The position numbers and the translations under genes are program-made. The notes under the pieces are model-generated. The model searched no databases. It was not told where the DNA came from and worked only from the letters and a program-made list of their open reading frames with translations. A stretch of DNA of 64,000 nt from JAAYTD01 sp964472015 (GTDB taxonomy: Bacteria; Bacteroidota; Ignavibacteria; Kapaibacteriales; UBA2268): the NCBI GenBank assembly GCA_964472015.1, contig CAYYIP010000002.1, positions 124,001 through 188,000 on the forward strand. Reading direction: 5' to 3'. Below are positions 1 through 10,154 of the stretch, in pieces. The stretch's first letter is position 1. Every line of letters starts with the position of its first letter.

Positions 1-2
1 CT

Positions 3-3000
3 ATGTATTTAAAAGAAATGGAATTTTACGTTTGGTATGCATATAATGCAGTTACACAGCCTGGTTCACCAACTACTTATAATAACTATGGTCATGATGA
101 ATTTTTAATTTATATACAGCATACGAATGAAAATACTTTAGCAACCCCATCTACAAGTTCATTCTATCCAGTAAAAGATGTTACAGATTATCAATTAGTT
201 TATAGAAGAACGACCCGTTTAGTAAATTTGCCAAACAACGTTTGGGATAAATTTGTATTTGATAATGATTTTGTTTATAATGGTAGAGATAATATTAAAA
301 TTTGTATAATAGGGAAACGTAATGTGTCTTATGGTTATCCACTTGGATATTATAATTATGCTATGTTTAGTGATGTAACTAATATGGCCTATTATGGATA
401 TGGTTATCCTGGTTATTCATATGCATATGCTATAAATTATAGACCTTATACTCGTTTTATATATGATCAAGGTCCAGAAATAAGGGAAATATATCCTGGT
501 AGGAACTATTCATTTCTAGCTGGTAAATTATATTCCCAGGCAGGACCTCTTGATAGAGAAGAGATACCTGGTTTTACAGTACATGTAGGTAATTTGCCTA
601 GTACATATCCTAATATGAAAGCAACATATACAATAACAGGGCCATTCCCATCTACGGATGTAGTTTATAGAGCAATTAATCCCGCTACGCAAGGTAATTA
701 TTTAATATTTAATAAAAGTAATATGGGGGCGGATAGTTTAGTTCGCATAGATATAGCTAAGGCAAGTGGTTTGTTTGCTTGGACTGGTTTAGGAGGTGAT
801 AATAAATCATTAGATTTCCGTTCTGCTTCTGTAAAAACTGGTAAATATAAGTCAGAGGTACGAATAGAGCTGGATTCTGATCTTCCTAATTATAAAGATA
901 AATCATATACTGCTTATAAAGAATTTTGGGTAAGAGGGCCAAATGATATTGCTTGTACAGAAATTGTCTCGCCGACGACTTATAAATCAACTGTATATCC
1001 GATGGAAAATATAACTCAAGGATTAGAAATACAGGCTACAGTGGTAAATTATGGATTTAATCCTATTGATTCTTTTTATGCACAAGCTACTATTTATAAA
1101 GTGAATTTTGATGAAAATACGCAAACAATAGTAAGTAAGACTAAAATTAAAGATAGTCCACAAAAACCATATTTACATAAATTTGGAAATGAACCTTTGC
1201 TGACAGGACAAAGATTTGGATTAACAGAAAATCATTTGGGTACTTATCTCCCAAATGATGTAGGATATTATGGTATAGAAGTTAAAGTATGGCTAGCTGA
1301 TACAAATAAAAAAGATCAGGATATAACTAATAATGTTTATCCAAGAATTGAAGATTTTTATTTATTTAAAACTGCAAGGAATATAGATCCAGAGATATTA
1401 TCAGTAGTAGCGCCAACGTTGAACCAAAAATTTGCATTAGGTAGAACAATAGTACCAATAACAAGAGTAAGAAATAATGGTGTTACAGATATAGAATCAA
1501 GTGATGATGTATCATTGCGTATTAGTATACATGGAGAAGCTATCCCCGGTTCCGGAAATTATACAGTAAAAGTTTTTGAAAATACATTTGTAATAGATGT
1601 AATGCAAGCTAATTCTGTAGATATTGATTTAAAATCAATAAATCAACATGCTACAAATAATCCTGTATTAGGTTGGTTAGCTAATGAATATGGAAGATTT
1701 AGAGTTACTTCTGAGTTAATTTGGCCAAATGGTAATATAAGTCCAGATAAACGTATAAAATATACTTATTTTGAAGTTATTGCTGGTTTGGCAGGTACAT
1801 TTAAAGTAGGAAAGAATGGTAGTTATAAAACGATAACCGATGCAGTACGGGCCTTGTATAATTATGGTGTATCTGATACTGTAACTTTTGAATTAACAGA
1901 TCTAAATTACGAAGAAGGGACTTTAGATACTAATGTTATAGAAAGATTAGAATTAAATAATGAAAAAACATTGGAATTAAAAAGAACTTATCATCCTGCT
2001 CTAGATTTTCGTTCGAGAATAGTTGGCGTATGTGATACATTAGAAGATGGTCAAGTTAGAATTCGTCCTATAACATTTAAACCTGCTTATGAAGTATCTA
2101 AAATAAGAGGCAATATATCTATAAATTTAAAGAGTAAAGCAGGAATAGGTGTAATGGTAGGTCCATGTGATACCCCTGCAGTAAAAGAAGCTATTGTACT
2201 AGAAGCAACAGACTTGCAAAAGAAAAAATGGGGGCAAAGTGATGGATATATAACATTTGATGGTGGTGATTATAAGGCTTTTAAATTTACTTTGGAAACT
2301 GGCGATAATGATTTTAGAGCTCCTTTCTATTTTAGTGGTGTATCGAATTGTACAGTAAAAAATTGTATCATAGAAGATGGTGTAAAACAAACACGTTCTT
2401 ATCAAGGATATTTACCTGGTGTATCATATACAGGTGCAGTGTTAAATTGGGGTGATGATTGGCAAAGCGGTGCAAGTGCTTTAAATAACTACACTTATTC
2501 TACAGGCATTTTAATAAGAACTACACCGCCATATCAATTTAGTTATGGTGGTAATGGTTATAGGTTTGATACAGTATACTGTAATAATATAGAAATAAGT
2601 AATAATGAAATATCAAAATTTACTTATGGTATAACTTCATTAGGTTTAGGAATGGTTTTAAGAGATTATTTCTTAGTAGATGTGAAAGATTCTGTATTTA
2701 ATTTAAGCTTAATGGATTTAAAATCGGATCCAAATTTAACATTCCAAAATGAAAACTTAATTAATATGGGCGAGACCCAAGAAAGAGTTAATACATTTTT
2801 AATTAATAATAGTCAAAATAATCGTGGATATATTTATAAGAAACATTATGAAATAAAAAGTAATAGAACAGGACAAATATTAAGAAGTTTTGTAGTTGTA
2901 ATAGATAGTGCAGATGGTGGTTATGGACGTGTATATAATCACAATAATAAATATATAAATAATTTAATTTATGATATTGGACGTGCAGGTATTTATTTAG

Positions 3001-6000
3001 GATATGAAGAAAATACTGTAATAACAGGGAATAGAATACATGGTATAAATGGCACTGTAAAAGATCCTGCTGGAAATTTATTAGATGTAGATTGTGCTGG
3101 TATTTTATTAGGTGGTATTCAACGTGGTGACAAATTTAATGGATTTAATAATATAGGTTTAATTATAAATAATAATGAAATAAGTAATATTAAATCAAAT
3201 ATAACTGCAAGTGGTATAAGTTATGAACAAAGTTTATTGTATGATAGAATTATGGGTAGTACTTTCCCTGATAGAGCAGAACGTACAAAGATATACAATA
3301 ATATAATATGGGGTATTCAATCAGGGAGACCTTCAACACATAGATATGGTATAAATATATCATTGTCAAAAAAATTAGGAGATTATAATTTACCATATTA
3401 CGAAGTTGAAGATAAACAATATAATATAAAAGATATAGAAATAGCTAATAATACAATAATTATGAATGCTGATGAGTTTAGTAATAGTTATGGTGAATAT
3501 TTTGGAATAAGAATGCAAGGTATTGTTAATACTAAATTTTTAAATAATGCAATTTACTTAGAAGATAAGTCTTTTAATTCTTTACGAACAAATTTAGCTG
3601 CTGTAGTATATTATCAAGGTGCTATGCCATCAGAAGCAGGAAATACATTTAATTATAATGTATATTATTGGGATACTAATAGTATAATAGATGCTTACAG
3701 ATTTGTAAATACTGATATAAAGAGTGGAACTGTTTTAGATACAGGTTATGTTAGTGAATATAATAAGTTAGAACAATGGCAAAATTGGCTAAAGAGTGAT
3801 TATTATTCAGTTTATAGAAATTTTTATAATGACTTTAGTTATAGTAATGAAACTTATCCAAAATTACGTATAAAGAAAGATCCAATTCCTTTAAATTCAC
3901 CATTGGATAATCGTGGAACAATATTAAATTTAATAAAAAGCGATATAGATGGTAATTTACGTGGTGTTGGTGATCAAAAATATGATATAGGTGCAGAAGA
4001 ATTTAATTCAAATAGATATTCTTTAGATCTAGAATTAGTTAATTTTGCTAATCCTGCTACTTATAAAGCTAGTACCGGTCCTTTTAAAGATGCAGAATAT
4101 CTTATGATAGATAATATTCCGATAAGACCTGTAGTTAGAGTAAGAAATAATGGTGTAGCTACATTAACAAATAGGTTGTTACAATTAAGAGTTTATAGAG
4201 AAAATTCATCTATAAATAATAGTAATGCACTCTTACATAATAATAATTTTGAGGATGTTTATTATGATAATGAAATTTTACATAATAAAGATAATACAAA
4301 TTTTGAAGATGTAGATGAAAGTATTTTAGAATTTACATATGAAAAGTATGTAACATTATCGCCGGGTGATGATTTTGAAATCGAATTTGATGAAGGTGAT
4401 TGGATACCACAAACTTATAAAGAATTAAATAGAAGTAATTTAGGGTATGAATTACCAATACATTTTACTCGTATGGAAAACAATGTAACTCCACGTTATA
4501 AGTTTGTATTAGAAGCACCATTAACAAATGATGAAGATTTATTAAATAATACTATTTCAACAACAGTAAGATATTATGTAAAGAAATCAAATATAGACTT
4601 AATGGTAACTGCTTATAATACTTATAATAAAATAAATATATTTGATAATGGGAAATATGTACCATTGCAAACTGTTACTAATATGGATATGGTTGCAGGT
4701 CGTTTGAACTTAGATAGTTTATTATCTGGATTAAAGACTTTAGGTATAGAACCAATTTCAGCAGAAAATGAATCTATACCATTCTATGGAGTAGATATTT
4801 TAGATAGAAAAGCTTGGGATTATAGAAATATAGATTATACTTTATATAGAACATTAATAGTTAGTGATGAATTAAATATAGATACAATACGTTGGAGAAA
4901 TTATGATTATGATATAGTAAATAGAACGTTTAGAGATAAGAATTTTGTAAGAGATATGAAAAAGTTTTTTACAGATAATAAAAATGAAGGTAAATTAAAC
5001 TTTATTATGGGTAATGAAGAATTTGTTAAAGATGCAAAAAGTAATATCCCATTCTTATCTTTAAATGTTGATGAAAAATTAGCTTTTATTTATGATTATT
5101 TACATACAGATTTATTTGTAGGTACAGGTAAACAAGTAGATGGAAGTGATTTTAATTTCTTCTTAACACCTTTATATAATATTAATAAAGTACATAATCC
5201 GGGTTCTTTACCAATATATGACGATTCAATTTATGTATCTGTACCAGTAAGTTATAATGGTTTTAATATGCAAGGTATTTTACTAGGACGTGACGAATTG
5301 ATAAAAATACAACGTACAGGTTGGGAGACACATAGAAATAAAGATCACGAACCATTTGGTATATTGTATAGAAAATTAGATCATATAAATGGATTTACAA
5401 GTATAGGACATGTTTGTGATACTATAAAATCTGTTGTTTCAATGTATAATGTACCAAATAGTAGACGTATAATAACATTAGCAAGCTCAAATCGTGAAAG
5501 TAATGTAATTTTATTAGGATTTGATTGGCGCCATTATGGTAACATATCTAGTGTATTAAGATCAATAAATGACTTTATAAGAAATAATGATGGCGATATA
5601 GTACCTGTTGAATTATATGGTTTCGAAGCAAATGCATACAATAATACAGTAGAATTATTATGGCATACATCAAGTGAAATAAATACAGATAGATTTATTG
5701 TAGAACGTGCAGATTATATAGGAAATAAGGTAGGTAATTATGCTAATATAGAAGAAATTAAAGCAACTGGTAATTCTTTGAAAAACAAGAGTTATAGTAC
5801 TATAGATAATAGTGTAATGCCTGGTAATTCGTATGTATATAGATTAAAAGTATTAGATTTTGATGGTACATATAGTTATAGTGAACCAAGAATAGTAAAT
5901 TTATCAAATATAGAATTAAATATAGGTGATATAACTCCTAATCCAGTAAGAGATATAGCAACTGTTAATATAAATTTATCAAATTCAGATAAAGTAGTTC

Positions 6001-6173
6001 TAGAAGTATATAATGTTACTGGAGAACGTTTATTAGTTCAGGAAGAAAATTTATCGACTGGTTCTCATAATATAAATGTAAATGTAAGTAATTTGTTAAG
6101 TGGTAGTTATATAATGTTTATTCATATAGGTAACAACACATTACAAATGCGAAACTTTACAGTTGTAAGATAA
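3..6173 (+). CDS. Giant T9SS-secreted beta-helix surface protein, 5'-partial
   Basis: At least 2056 residues; the frame is open to the window edge and no signal peptide is visible, so the true start lies upstream. The middle (roughly residues 600-1300) is rich in short NN-containing turns such as NNEIS and NNIIW spaced like the rungs of a right-handed parallel beta-helix (NosD/pectate-lyase-like). Two CARDB-like adhesion segments each carry the string RVRNNGV (near residues 488 and 1380). Close to the end is a fibronectin-III-like segment (ELLWHTSSEINTDRFIVER), then a type A T9SS sorting domain beginning ITPNPVRD and ending in a short basic FTVVR tail. Known for the family: such proteins cross the outer membrane through the Por machinery and have the tail removed. 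Inferred role: cell-surface or released adhesin or polysaccharide-interacting protein. Substrate unknown. Followed by two hairpins. Confidence 0.85.
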   Translation: MYLKEMEFYVWYAYNAVTQPGSPTTYNNYGHDEFLIYIQHTNENTLATPSTSSFYPVKDVTDYQLVYRRTTRLVNLPNNVWDKFVFDNDFVYNGRDNIKICIIGKRNVSYGYPLGYYNYAMFSDVTNMAYYGYGYPGYSYAYAINYRPYTRFIYDQGPEIREIYPGRNYSFLAGKLYSQAGPLDREEIPGFTVHVGNLPSTYPNMKATYTITGPFPSTDVVYRAINPATQGNYLIFNKSNMGADSLVRIDIAKASGLFAWTGLGGDNKSLDFRSASVKTGKYKSEVRIELDSDLPNYKDKSYTAYKEFWVRGPNDIACTEIVSPTTYKSTVYPMENITQGLEIQATVVNYGFNPIDSFYAQATIYKVNFDENTQTIVSKTKIKDSPQKPYLHKFGNEPLLTGQRFGLTENHLGTYLPNDVGYYGIEVKVWLADTNKKDQDITNNVYPRIEDFYLFKTARNIDPEILSVVAPTLNQKFALGRTIVPITRVRNNGVTDIESSDDVSLRISIHGEAIPGSGNYTVKVFENTFVIDVMQANSVDIDLKSINQHATNNPVLGWLANEYGRFRVTSELIWPNGNISPDKRIKYTYFEVIAGLAGTFKVGKNGSYKTITDAVRALYNYGVSDTVTFELTDLNYEEGTLDTNVIERLELNNEKTLELKRTYHPALDFRSRIVGVCDTLEDGQVRIRPITFKPAYEVSKIRGNISINLKSKAGIGVMVGPCDTPAVKEAIVLEATDLQKKKWGQSDGYITFDGGDYKAFKFTLETGDNDFRAPFYFSGVSNCTVKNCIIEDGVKQTRSYQGYLPGVSYTGAVLNWGDDWQSGASALNNYTYSTGILIRTTPPYQFSYGGNGYRFDTVYCNNIEISNNEISKFTYGITSLGLGMVLRDYFLVDVKDSVFNLSLMDLKSDPNLTFQNENLINMGETQERVNTFLINNSQNNRGYIYKKHYEIKSNRTGQILRSFVVVIDSADGGYGRVYNHNNKYINNLIYDIGRAGIYLGYEENTVITGNRIHGINGTVKDPAGNLLDVDCAGILLGGIQRGDKFNGFNNIGLIINNNEISNIKSNITASGISYEQSLLYDRIMGSTFPDRAERTKIYNNIIWGIQSGRPSTHRYGINISLSKKLGDYNLPYYEVEDKQYNIKDIEIANNTIIMNADEFSNSYGEYFGIRMQGIVNTKFLNNAIYLEDKSFNSLRTNLAAVVYYQGAMPSEAGNTFNYNVYYWDTNSIIDAYRFVNTDIKSGTVLDTGYVSEYNKLEQWQNWLKSDYYSVYRNFYNDFSYSNETYPKLRIKKDPIPLNSPLDNRGTILNLIKSDIDGNLRGVGDQKYDIGAEEFNSNRYSLDLELVNFANPATYKASTGPFKDAEYLMIDNIPIRPVVRVRNNGVATLTNRLLQLRVYRENSSINNSNALLHNNNFEDVYYDNEILHNKDNTNFEDVDESILEFTYEKYVTLSPGDDFEIEFDEGDWIPQTYKELNRSNLGYELPIHFTRMENNVTPRYKFVLEAPLTNDEDLLNNTISTTVRYYVKKSNIDLMVTAYNTYNKINIFDNGKYVPLQTVTNMDMVAGRLNLDSLLSGLKTLGIEPISAENESIPFYGVDILDRKAWDYRNIDYTLYRTLIVSDELNIDTIRWRNYDYDIVNRTFRDKNFVRDMKKFFTDNKNEGKLNFIMGNEEFVKDAKSNIPFLSLNVDEKLAFIYDYLHTDLFVGTGKQVDGSDFNFFLTPLYNINKVHNPGSLPIYDDSIYVSVPVSYNGFNMQGILLGRDELIKIQRTGWETHRNKDHEPFGILYRKLDHINGFTSIGHVCDTIKSVVSMYNVPNSRRIITLASSNRESNVILLGFDWRHYGNISSVLRSINDFIRNNDGDIVPVELYGFEANAYNNTVELLWHTSSEINTDRFIVERADYIGNKVGNYANIEEIKATGNSLKNKSYSTIDNSVMPGNSYVYRLKVLDFDGTYSYSEPRIVNLSNIELNIGDITPNPVRDIATVNINLSNSDKVVLEVYNVTGERLLVQEENLSTGSHNINVNVSNLLSGSYIMFIHIGNNTLQMRNFTVVR

Positions 6174-6190
6174 TAATTATTTATAAACGT

Positions 6191-6228
6191 ATAATAGTAA
6201 TTTGTCTTTATAGGTAAATTACTATTAT
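6191..6228. repeat. AT-rich inverted repeat after the T9SS gene
   Basis: A perfect 13-bp inverted repeat (6191-6203 with 6216-6228, arm ATAATAGTAATTT) starting 18 bases after the stop codon. It lacks a GC-rich stem and a clean T-run, so it is more likely an mRNA 3'-end stabiliser or accessory terminator than the main terminator, which follows at 6277. The gene-free stretch 6174-6566 holds this repeat, that terminator, and the putative promoter at 6444-6475; I see nothing else convincing in it. Confidence 0.5.
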
Positions 6229-6276
6229 ATTAAATTAAAATAATCTATTTGTTATAAATTACTTATTGTTTTATAC

Positions 6277-6308
6277 AAAAAGCTCATTCAATAGAATGAG
6301 CTTTTTCT
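6277..6308 (+). terminator. Rho-independent terminator of the giant T9SS gene
   Basis: 13-bp stem AAAAAGCTCATTC (6277-6289) pairing with 6294-6306 across a 4-base loop, with A-run and T-run flanks. It is the first strong terminator after the stop at 6173. Confidence 0.85.
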
Positions 6309-6443
6309 TTATATAACTTTATATATTATTATATTATATAGGGGAATTAATAATTATTTGCAATTTATTATTTTTTATAACATACCATTTTTTTGTTTTA
6401 TTTTTATTTATCATATATACTGTAGTAAATAAAAATATTAAAA

Positions 6444-6475
6444 TTAGAGTAAAAAATATATATAAAATATTTTTG
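6444..6475 (+). promoter_or_regulatory. Putative promoter of the M20 dipeptidase
   Basis: A perfect -7 element TATTTTTG (TAnnTTTG class) lies at 6468-6475. Twenty bases upstream is TTAG (6444-6447), one mismatch from the TTTG -33 box. Predicted transcription start about 6482, leaving an 85-base AT-rich leader. Weaker than the other promoters listed. Confidence 0.35.
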
Positions 6476-6566
6476 AAAAATAAAAAAAATATAGTATTTT
6501 TAATAAATTTTTACTATACTACTATAAAAATAATTTTTTATCATATTTATTTATATATATAATATT

Positions 6567-7970
6567 ATGGACAAAATATTAAATTATATTGAAACTGAAA
6601 AAAATAATAATTTATCACAACTTATAGAGTTCTTAAAATTTCCAAGTATAAGTAGTGATTCTAATTATAATTATGGGATGAAAGATTGTGCTAATTGGTT
6701 AGTTGAACATCTTAAATCTATTGGCTTTGAAAATGTTGGTATAAGACAAAATTTAACAACTATAAAGCAAGATAATGGTGAAACTATAGAACACGAAGGG
6801 CATCCTATTGTATATGGCGAATGGTTAAATGGTGGTCCTAATGCTAAAACTATATTAGTTTATGGTCATTACGATGTTCAACCAGTAGATCCTATTGAAT
6901 TGTGGGAAAGCAATCCCTTTGATCCAGAAATACGTGGTGATAGACTATATGGACGTGGAACTGCTGATGATAAGGGCCAATTATTCTGTCATATAAAATC
7001 ATTAGAAGCATATTTAAAAAATTATGGAAAATTACCTGTAAATGTAAAATTACTTTTTGAAGGTGAAGAAGAAGCTGAAAGTTCTTTAGATGAATTTATA
7101 GCAAAAAATAAAGAATTGTTAAAATGTGATTATGTTGTAATTTCGGATACAGAATGGTTTGCAGAAAAGATACCGTCTATTTGTTATGGATTACGTGGGA
7201 TAGCTTATGTAGAATTAAAAGTAACGGGGCAAGATCGTGATTTACATTCAGGTACATTTGGGGGTGCAGTTGATAATCCTTTACAAGTTTTAGCTTGGAT
7301 GATTACTCAGTTGAAAGATAAATATGGTCGTATTACTGTTCCTGAATTTTATGATGATGTTGTGCCAATAACCGAAGATGAACGTAAAGAATTCTTAAAA
7401 TTACCTTTTAGTGAAGAAGAATATAAAAAAGATTTAGGCGTTGATGCATTAAATGGTGAGATAGGTTATTCTACTTTAGAACGTACTTGGGTTAGACCTT
7501 CATTAGATGTACATGGTATAATAGGCGGATATACAGGCGAAGGCGCAAAAACAGTAATATCAACAACTGCATCTGCTAAAATATCTACAAGACTAGTTCC
7601 GTATCAAAATCCGGCAAAAATTACAAAGGATTTAGCAAATTATTTGAAAAAAATAGCTCCTCCAACAGTAAAAGTTGATATAACAGAATTACACTATGGT
7701 GCCCCTGTATTAGTTGATAGAAAAGGCGAAGGAATTACTGCAGCAATAAAAGCATTAAAAGAAGCTTTTGGACAAGAAGTTGTATTTATGCGCGAAGGTG
7801 GGTCGATACCTATAGTTTCAACATTTAAAGAAGTTTTAAATGCTCCATCTATTTTAATGGGTTTTGGTTTACCAAAAGATAATATTCATTCGCCAAATGA
7901 ATCAATATCATTAGAGAATTTTTTTGGTGGGATACGTGCTTCCGCATTGTTTTTTAATAATATAAAGTAG
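6567..7970 (+). CDS. M20-family metallo-dipeptidase
   Basis: 467 residues, no signal peptide, so a cytoplasmic zinc peptidase. The M20/carnosinase-type metal site is complete: H101 and D103 (YGHYDVQPVD), bridging D134 (GTADDKG), the catalytic/metal glutamate pair E169-E170 (EGEEEAE), D194 (SDTEW) and a late histidine at H441 (NIHSPNES). The lid/dimerisation domain falls at about residues 210-320. Length fits the CN2/PepV-like dipeptidase branch rather than DapE or ArgE, which are shorter. Likely hydrolyses dipeptides during amino-acid salvage; exact specificity cannot be read. Four bases separate it from the downstream lytic transglycosylase, suggesting one transcript and perhaps peptide/cell-wall turnover. 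No Shine-Dalgarno precedes the ATG. Confidence 0.9.
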   Translation: MDKILNYIETEKNNNLSQLIEFLKFPSISSDSNYNYGMKDCANWLVEHLKSIGFENVGIRQNLTTIKQDNGETIEHEGHPIVYGEWLNGGPNAKTILVYGHYDVQPVDPIELWESNPFDPEIRGDRLYGRGTADDKGQLFCHIKSLEAYLKNYGKLPVNVKLLFEGEEEAESSLDEFIAKNKELLKCDYVVISDTEWFAEKIPSICYGLRGIAYVELKVTGQDRDLHSGTFGGAVDNPLQVLAWMITQLKDKYGRITVPEFYDDVVPITEDERKEFLKLPFSEEEYKKDLGVDALNGEIGYSTLERTWVRPSLDVHGIIGGYTGEGAKTVISTTASAKISTRLVPYQNPAKITKDLANYLKKIAPPTVKVDITELHYGAPVLVDRKGEGITAAIKALKEAFGQEVVFMREGGSIPIVSTFKEVLNAPSILMGFGLPKDNIHSPNESISLENFFGGIRASALFFNNIK

Positions 7971-7974
7971 TTGT

Positions 7975-8922
7975 ATGTTTATAGTTAAAAGTAAACAAAT
8001 AATTACAAGATTTATTTTCTTTATAGTATATTTTGCTTTTATTAATGGTATTATTATATTATTTAGTAGCTTACAAGCTCAGCATAAAGTAAATAATCTT
8101 GATAAAGATAGTAATAATTATGTTATAAATAATAAACTTGTTATACCGGCTTTTCCAGAAAAACTTGATTTTTGTGGCGAACCTGTTCCGCTAGATATTC
8201 CAGAAGTACGCGAACGTGCTGAACGTGAATTTTATCTCTTATTACAACAACCTGGACAATTATGTTTATATTTAAAACGAGCAGGGAAATATTTCCCTAT
8301 TTATGAAAAGATAATTGCTGAAAATAAATTACCAAGTGACTTAAAATTTTTATCTGTTGCTGAAAGTGCTTTATTTTTTTCTCGTTCTTCAAAAGATGCA
8401 TTAGGATTATGGCAATTTATGAAAGGTACAGCAAAATTATATGGACTTATAGTAAATGATTTTGTTGATGAACGTTGTAATATCGTGAAGAGTACGGAGG
8501 CAGCATTAAAATATTTAAAAAATGCAAAAGAAAATTTAGGTTCTTGGACGCTTGCCGCAGCAGGTTATAATATGGGAGTTGTTGGTGTTAAAAATGCTAT
8601 GACATTACAAGGTGTTAATAATTATTATGACTTATATTTAAATGTAGAAACTTCTAGATTTATATTTAGAATAGTAATGATAAAAGAATTTATGAATAAT
8701 GCTTTTAAATATGGATTAAATTTTTCTAAAGAAGAATTATATTCATTAGGGGATAATGATACTTTAAAAGTAAAAGGTCCTATTGAAAATTTAATTATTT
8801 GGTCTAGAAAAAATGACTATTTATATAAAGATATTAAATTACTAAATCCATGGGTATTAAATACTAAATTGCCAGATGGTGATTGGGAGTTATTAGTACC
8901 TAAAAAACAATTAAAAGAATAA
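7975..8922 (+). CDS. Membrane-bound lytic transglycosylase, MltD/SLT type (GH23)
   Basis: 315 residues. An N-terminal hydrophobic segment (about residues 10-35, ending SSLQAQ) is a signal peptide or anchor, placing the enzyme in the periplasm. The SLT domain spans about residues 105-235: catalytic glutamate E130 in SVAESAL, then GLWQFM (144-149) and AAAGYNMG (194-201), the hallmark motifs of family 1 transglycosylases. It cleaves the MurNAc-GlcNAc bond of peptidoglycan, forming 1,6-anhydro ends. E. coli MltD carries C-terminal LysM repeats; here the ~80 residues after the SLT domain show no clear LysM, so it is a short form. Cotranscription with the upstream dipeptidase is likely (4-base gap). 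Confidence 0.88.
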   Translation: MFIVKSKQIITRFIFFIVYFAFINGIIILFSSLQAQHKVNNLDKDSNNYVINNKLVIPAFPEKLDFCGEPVPLDIPEVRERAEREFYLLLQQPGQLCLYLKRAGKYFPIYEKIIAENKLPSDLKFLSVAESALFFSRSSKDALGLWQFMKGTAKLYGLIVNDFVDERCNIVKSTEAALKYLKNAKENLGSWTLAAAGYNMGVVGVKNAMTLQGVNNYYDLYLNVETSRFIFRIVMIKEFMNNAFKYGLNFSKEELYSLGDNDTLKVKGPIENLIIWSRKNDYLYKDIKLLNPWVLNTKLPDGDWELLVPKKQLKE

Positions 8923-8950
8923 TCAGATAATAAGTTTTATAAAAAAATTT

Positions 8951-8982
8951 ATTGATAATGTTATAAAATTTTATTAATTTTG
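8951..8982 (+). promoter_or_regulatory. Bacteroidota-type promoter of nuoH
   Basis: ATTG (8951-8954), 20 bases, then TAATTTTG (8975-8982): a close match to TTTG-N19/21-TAnnTTTG. Expected start about 8990, giving a leader near 75 bases. Confidence 0.6.
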
Positions 8983-9063
8983 TTAATATTCTAGTTATTC
9001 AATAAATAAAAAAGGCAATAATAATAAAAAAATTAACAAAAATGTTAATTTATAAAAAAAATT

Positions 9064-10104
9064 ATGAGTGATATATATATAGTCTTAATAGAAGCCTTAA
9101 TAAAGGCAGTTGTTTTTTTTATATTTTTATTAATAACAGCAGCTTTTTCTGTTTGGTTTGAAAGACGTATAGCAGGATTAATGCAAGACCGTATAGGACC
9201 AAATCGTACAGGTCCAGCAGGCATACTTCAACCGTTTGCAGATGTATTTAAATTGTTTTTTAAAGAAGATATTGTTCCTAAAAAAGCAGATAAATTTATT
9301 CATGGACTAGCGCCAATAATATCGGTTACAATGGCTGCTTTGCTTTATACAGTACTTCCATTAGCACATTATATAGAAATTTACGGACGTAAAATATATA
9401 TTGGTATTGCACCAAATATTAATATTGGTATTGTTTTTATATTAGCTATGACTTCATTATCAGTGTATGGTATTACACTTGCAGGTTGGGCATCTAATAA
9501 TAAATATTCTTTACTAGGAGGTTTAAGGTCTGCTGCACAGTTAATATCATATGAATTATCGATGGGTATGTCGATAATAGGTGTTGTTATGGTATGTGGT
9601 ACATTAGGTACTAATGATATAATTTTGCATCAAGCATCTTGGAAGTGGAATGTTTTCCTACAACCTTTGGGTTTTATTATTTATTTTATAGCAGCTTTAG
9701 CTGAAATAAATAGAACACCGTTTGATTTACCAGAGTCAGAGCAGGAACTTGTGTCGGGATATAGTACTGAATATTCAGGGATGCGTTTTGGCATGTTTTA
9801 TTTATCAGAATATGCTAATATGGCAACTTCATCTTTAATAATGGTTATGTTATTTTTTGGAGGATGGCAGTTGCCTTTTCCGCAAGAATGGTTAGGTTTA
9901 AAAGATGGTTCTATTTTGCTTGCGTTGGTTCAAGCATCAGTAATGATTATAAAGGCTTTAATTCTTGTTTTTATAATTATTTGGATAAGATGGTCTATTC
10001 CTAGGTTTCGTTATGACCAATTAATGAAATTTGGATGGCATATATTAATGCCACTTGCCTTACTAAATTTAGTAGTAACAGCAATTGTAATATATTTATT
10101 ATAG
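9064..10104 (+). CDS. nuoH: NADH-quinone oxidoreductase subunit H (complex I)
   Basis: 346 residues, about eight membrane helices. Family signatures are intact: WFERRIAGLMQDRIGPNRTG near residues 31-50, LQPFADVFKLFFKED, and the long loop EINRTPFDLPESEQELVSGY preceding YSGMRFGMFYLSEYANM. NuoH joins the quinone pocket and peripheral arm to the proton-pumping membrane arm of complex I. Normal length. Oddly, no other nuo gene is near it: neighbours are a transglycosylase and a glycosyltransferase, and it has its own promoter. Either complex I genes are dispersed in this genome or this is an extra copy. There is no sign of decay. Confidence 0.95.
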   Translation: MSDIYIVLIEALIKAVVFFIFLLITAAFSVWFERRIAGLMQDRIGPNRTGPAGILQPFADVFKLFFKEDIVPKKADKFIHGLAPIISVTMAALLYTVLPLAHYIEIYGRKIYIGIAPNINIGIVFILAMTSLSVYGITLAGWASNNKYSLLGGLRSAAQLISYELSMGMSIIGVVMVCGTLGTNDIILHQASWKWNVFLQPLGFIIYFIAALAEINRTPFDLPESEQELVSGYSTEYSGMRFGMFYLSEYANMATSSLIMVMLFFGGWQLPFPQEWLGLKDGSILLALVQASVMIIKALILVFIIIWIRWSIPRFRYDQLMKFGWHILMPLALLNLVVTAIVIYLL

Positions 10105-10154
10105 TTTTATGTTTTATAATAATAATATTTTTTTCTATATTTAATATAATATAT

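Noticed and set aside
6334..6414. A 26-codon minus-strand frame in the gap before the dipeptidase gene
   Set aside because: Too short, no start signal, composition typical of AT-rich spacer.
10035..10154. Upstream 40-codon extension of the GT2 glycosyltransferase
   Set aside because: It overlaps the end of nuoH out of frame, and the GT2 fold starts at 10155.
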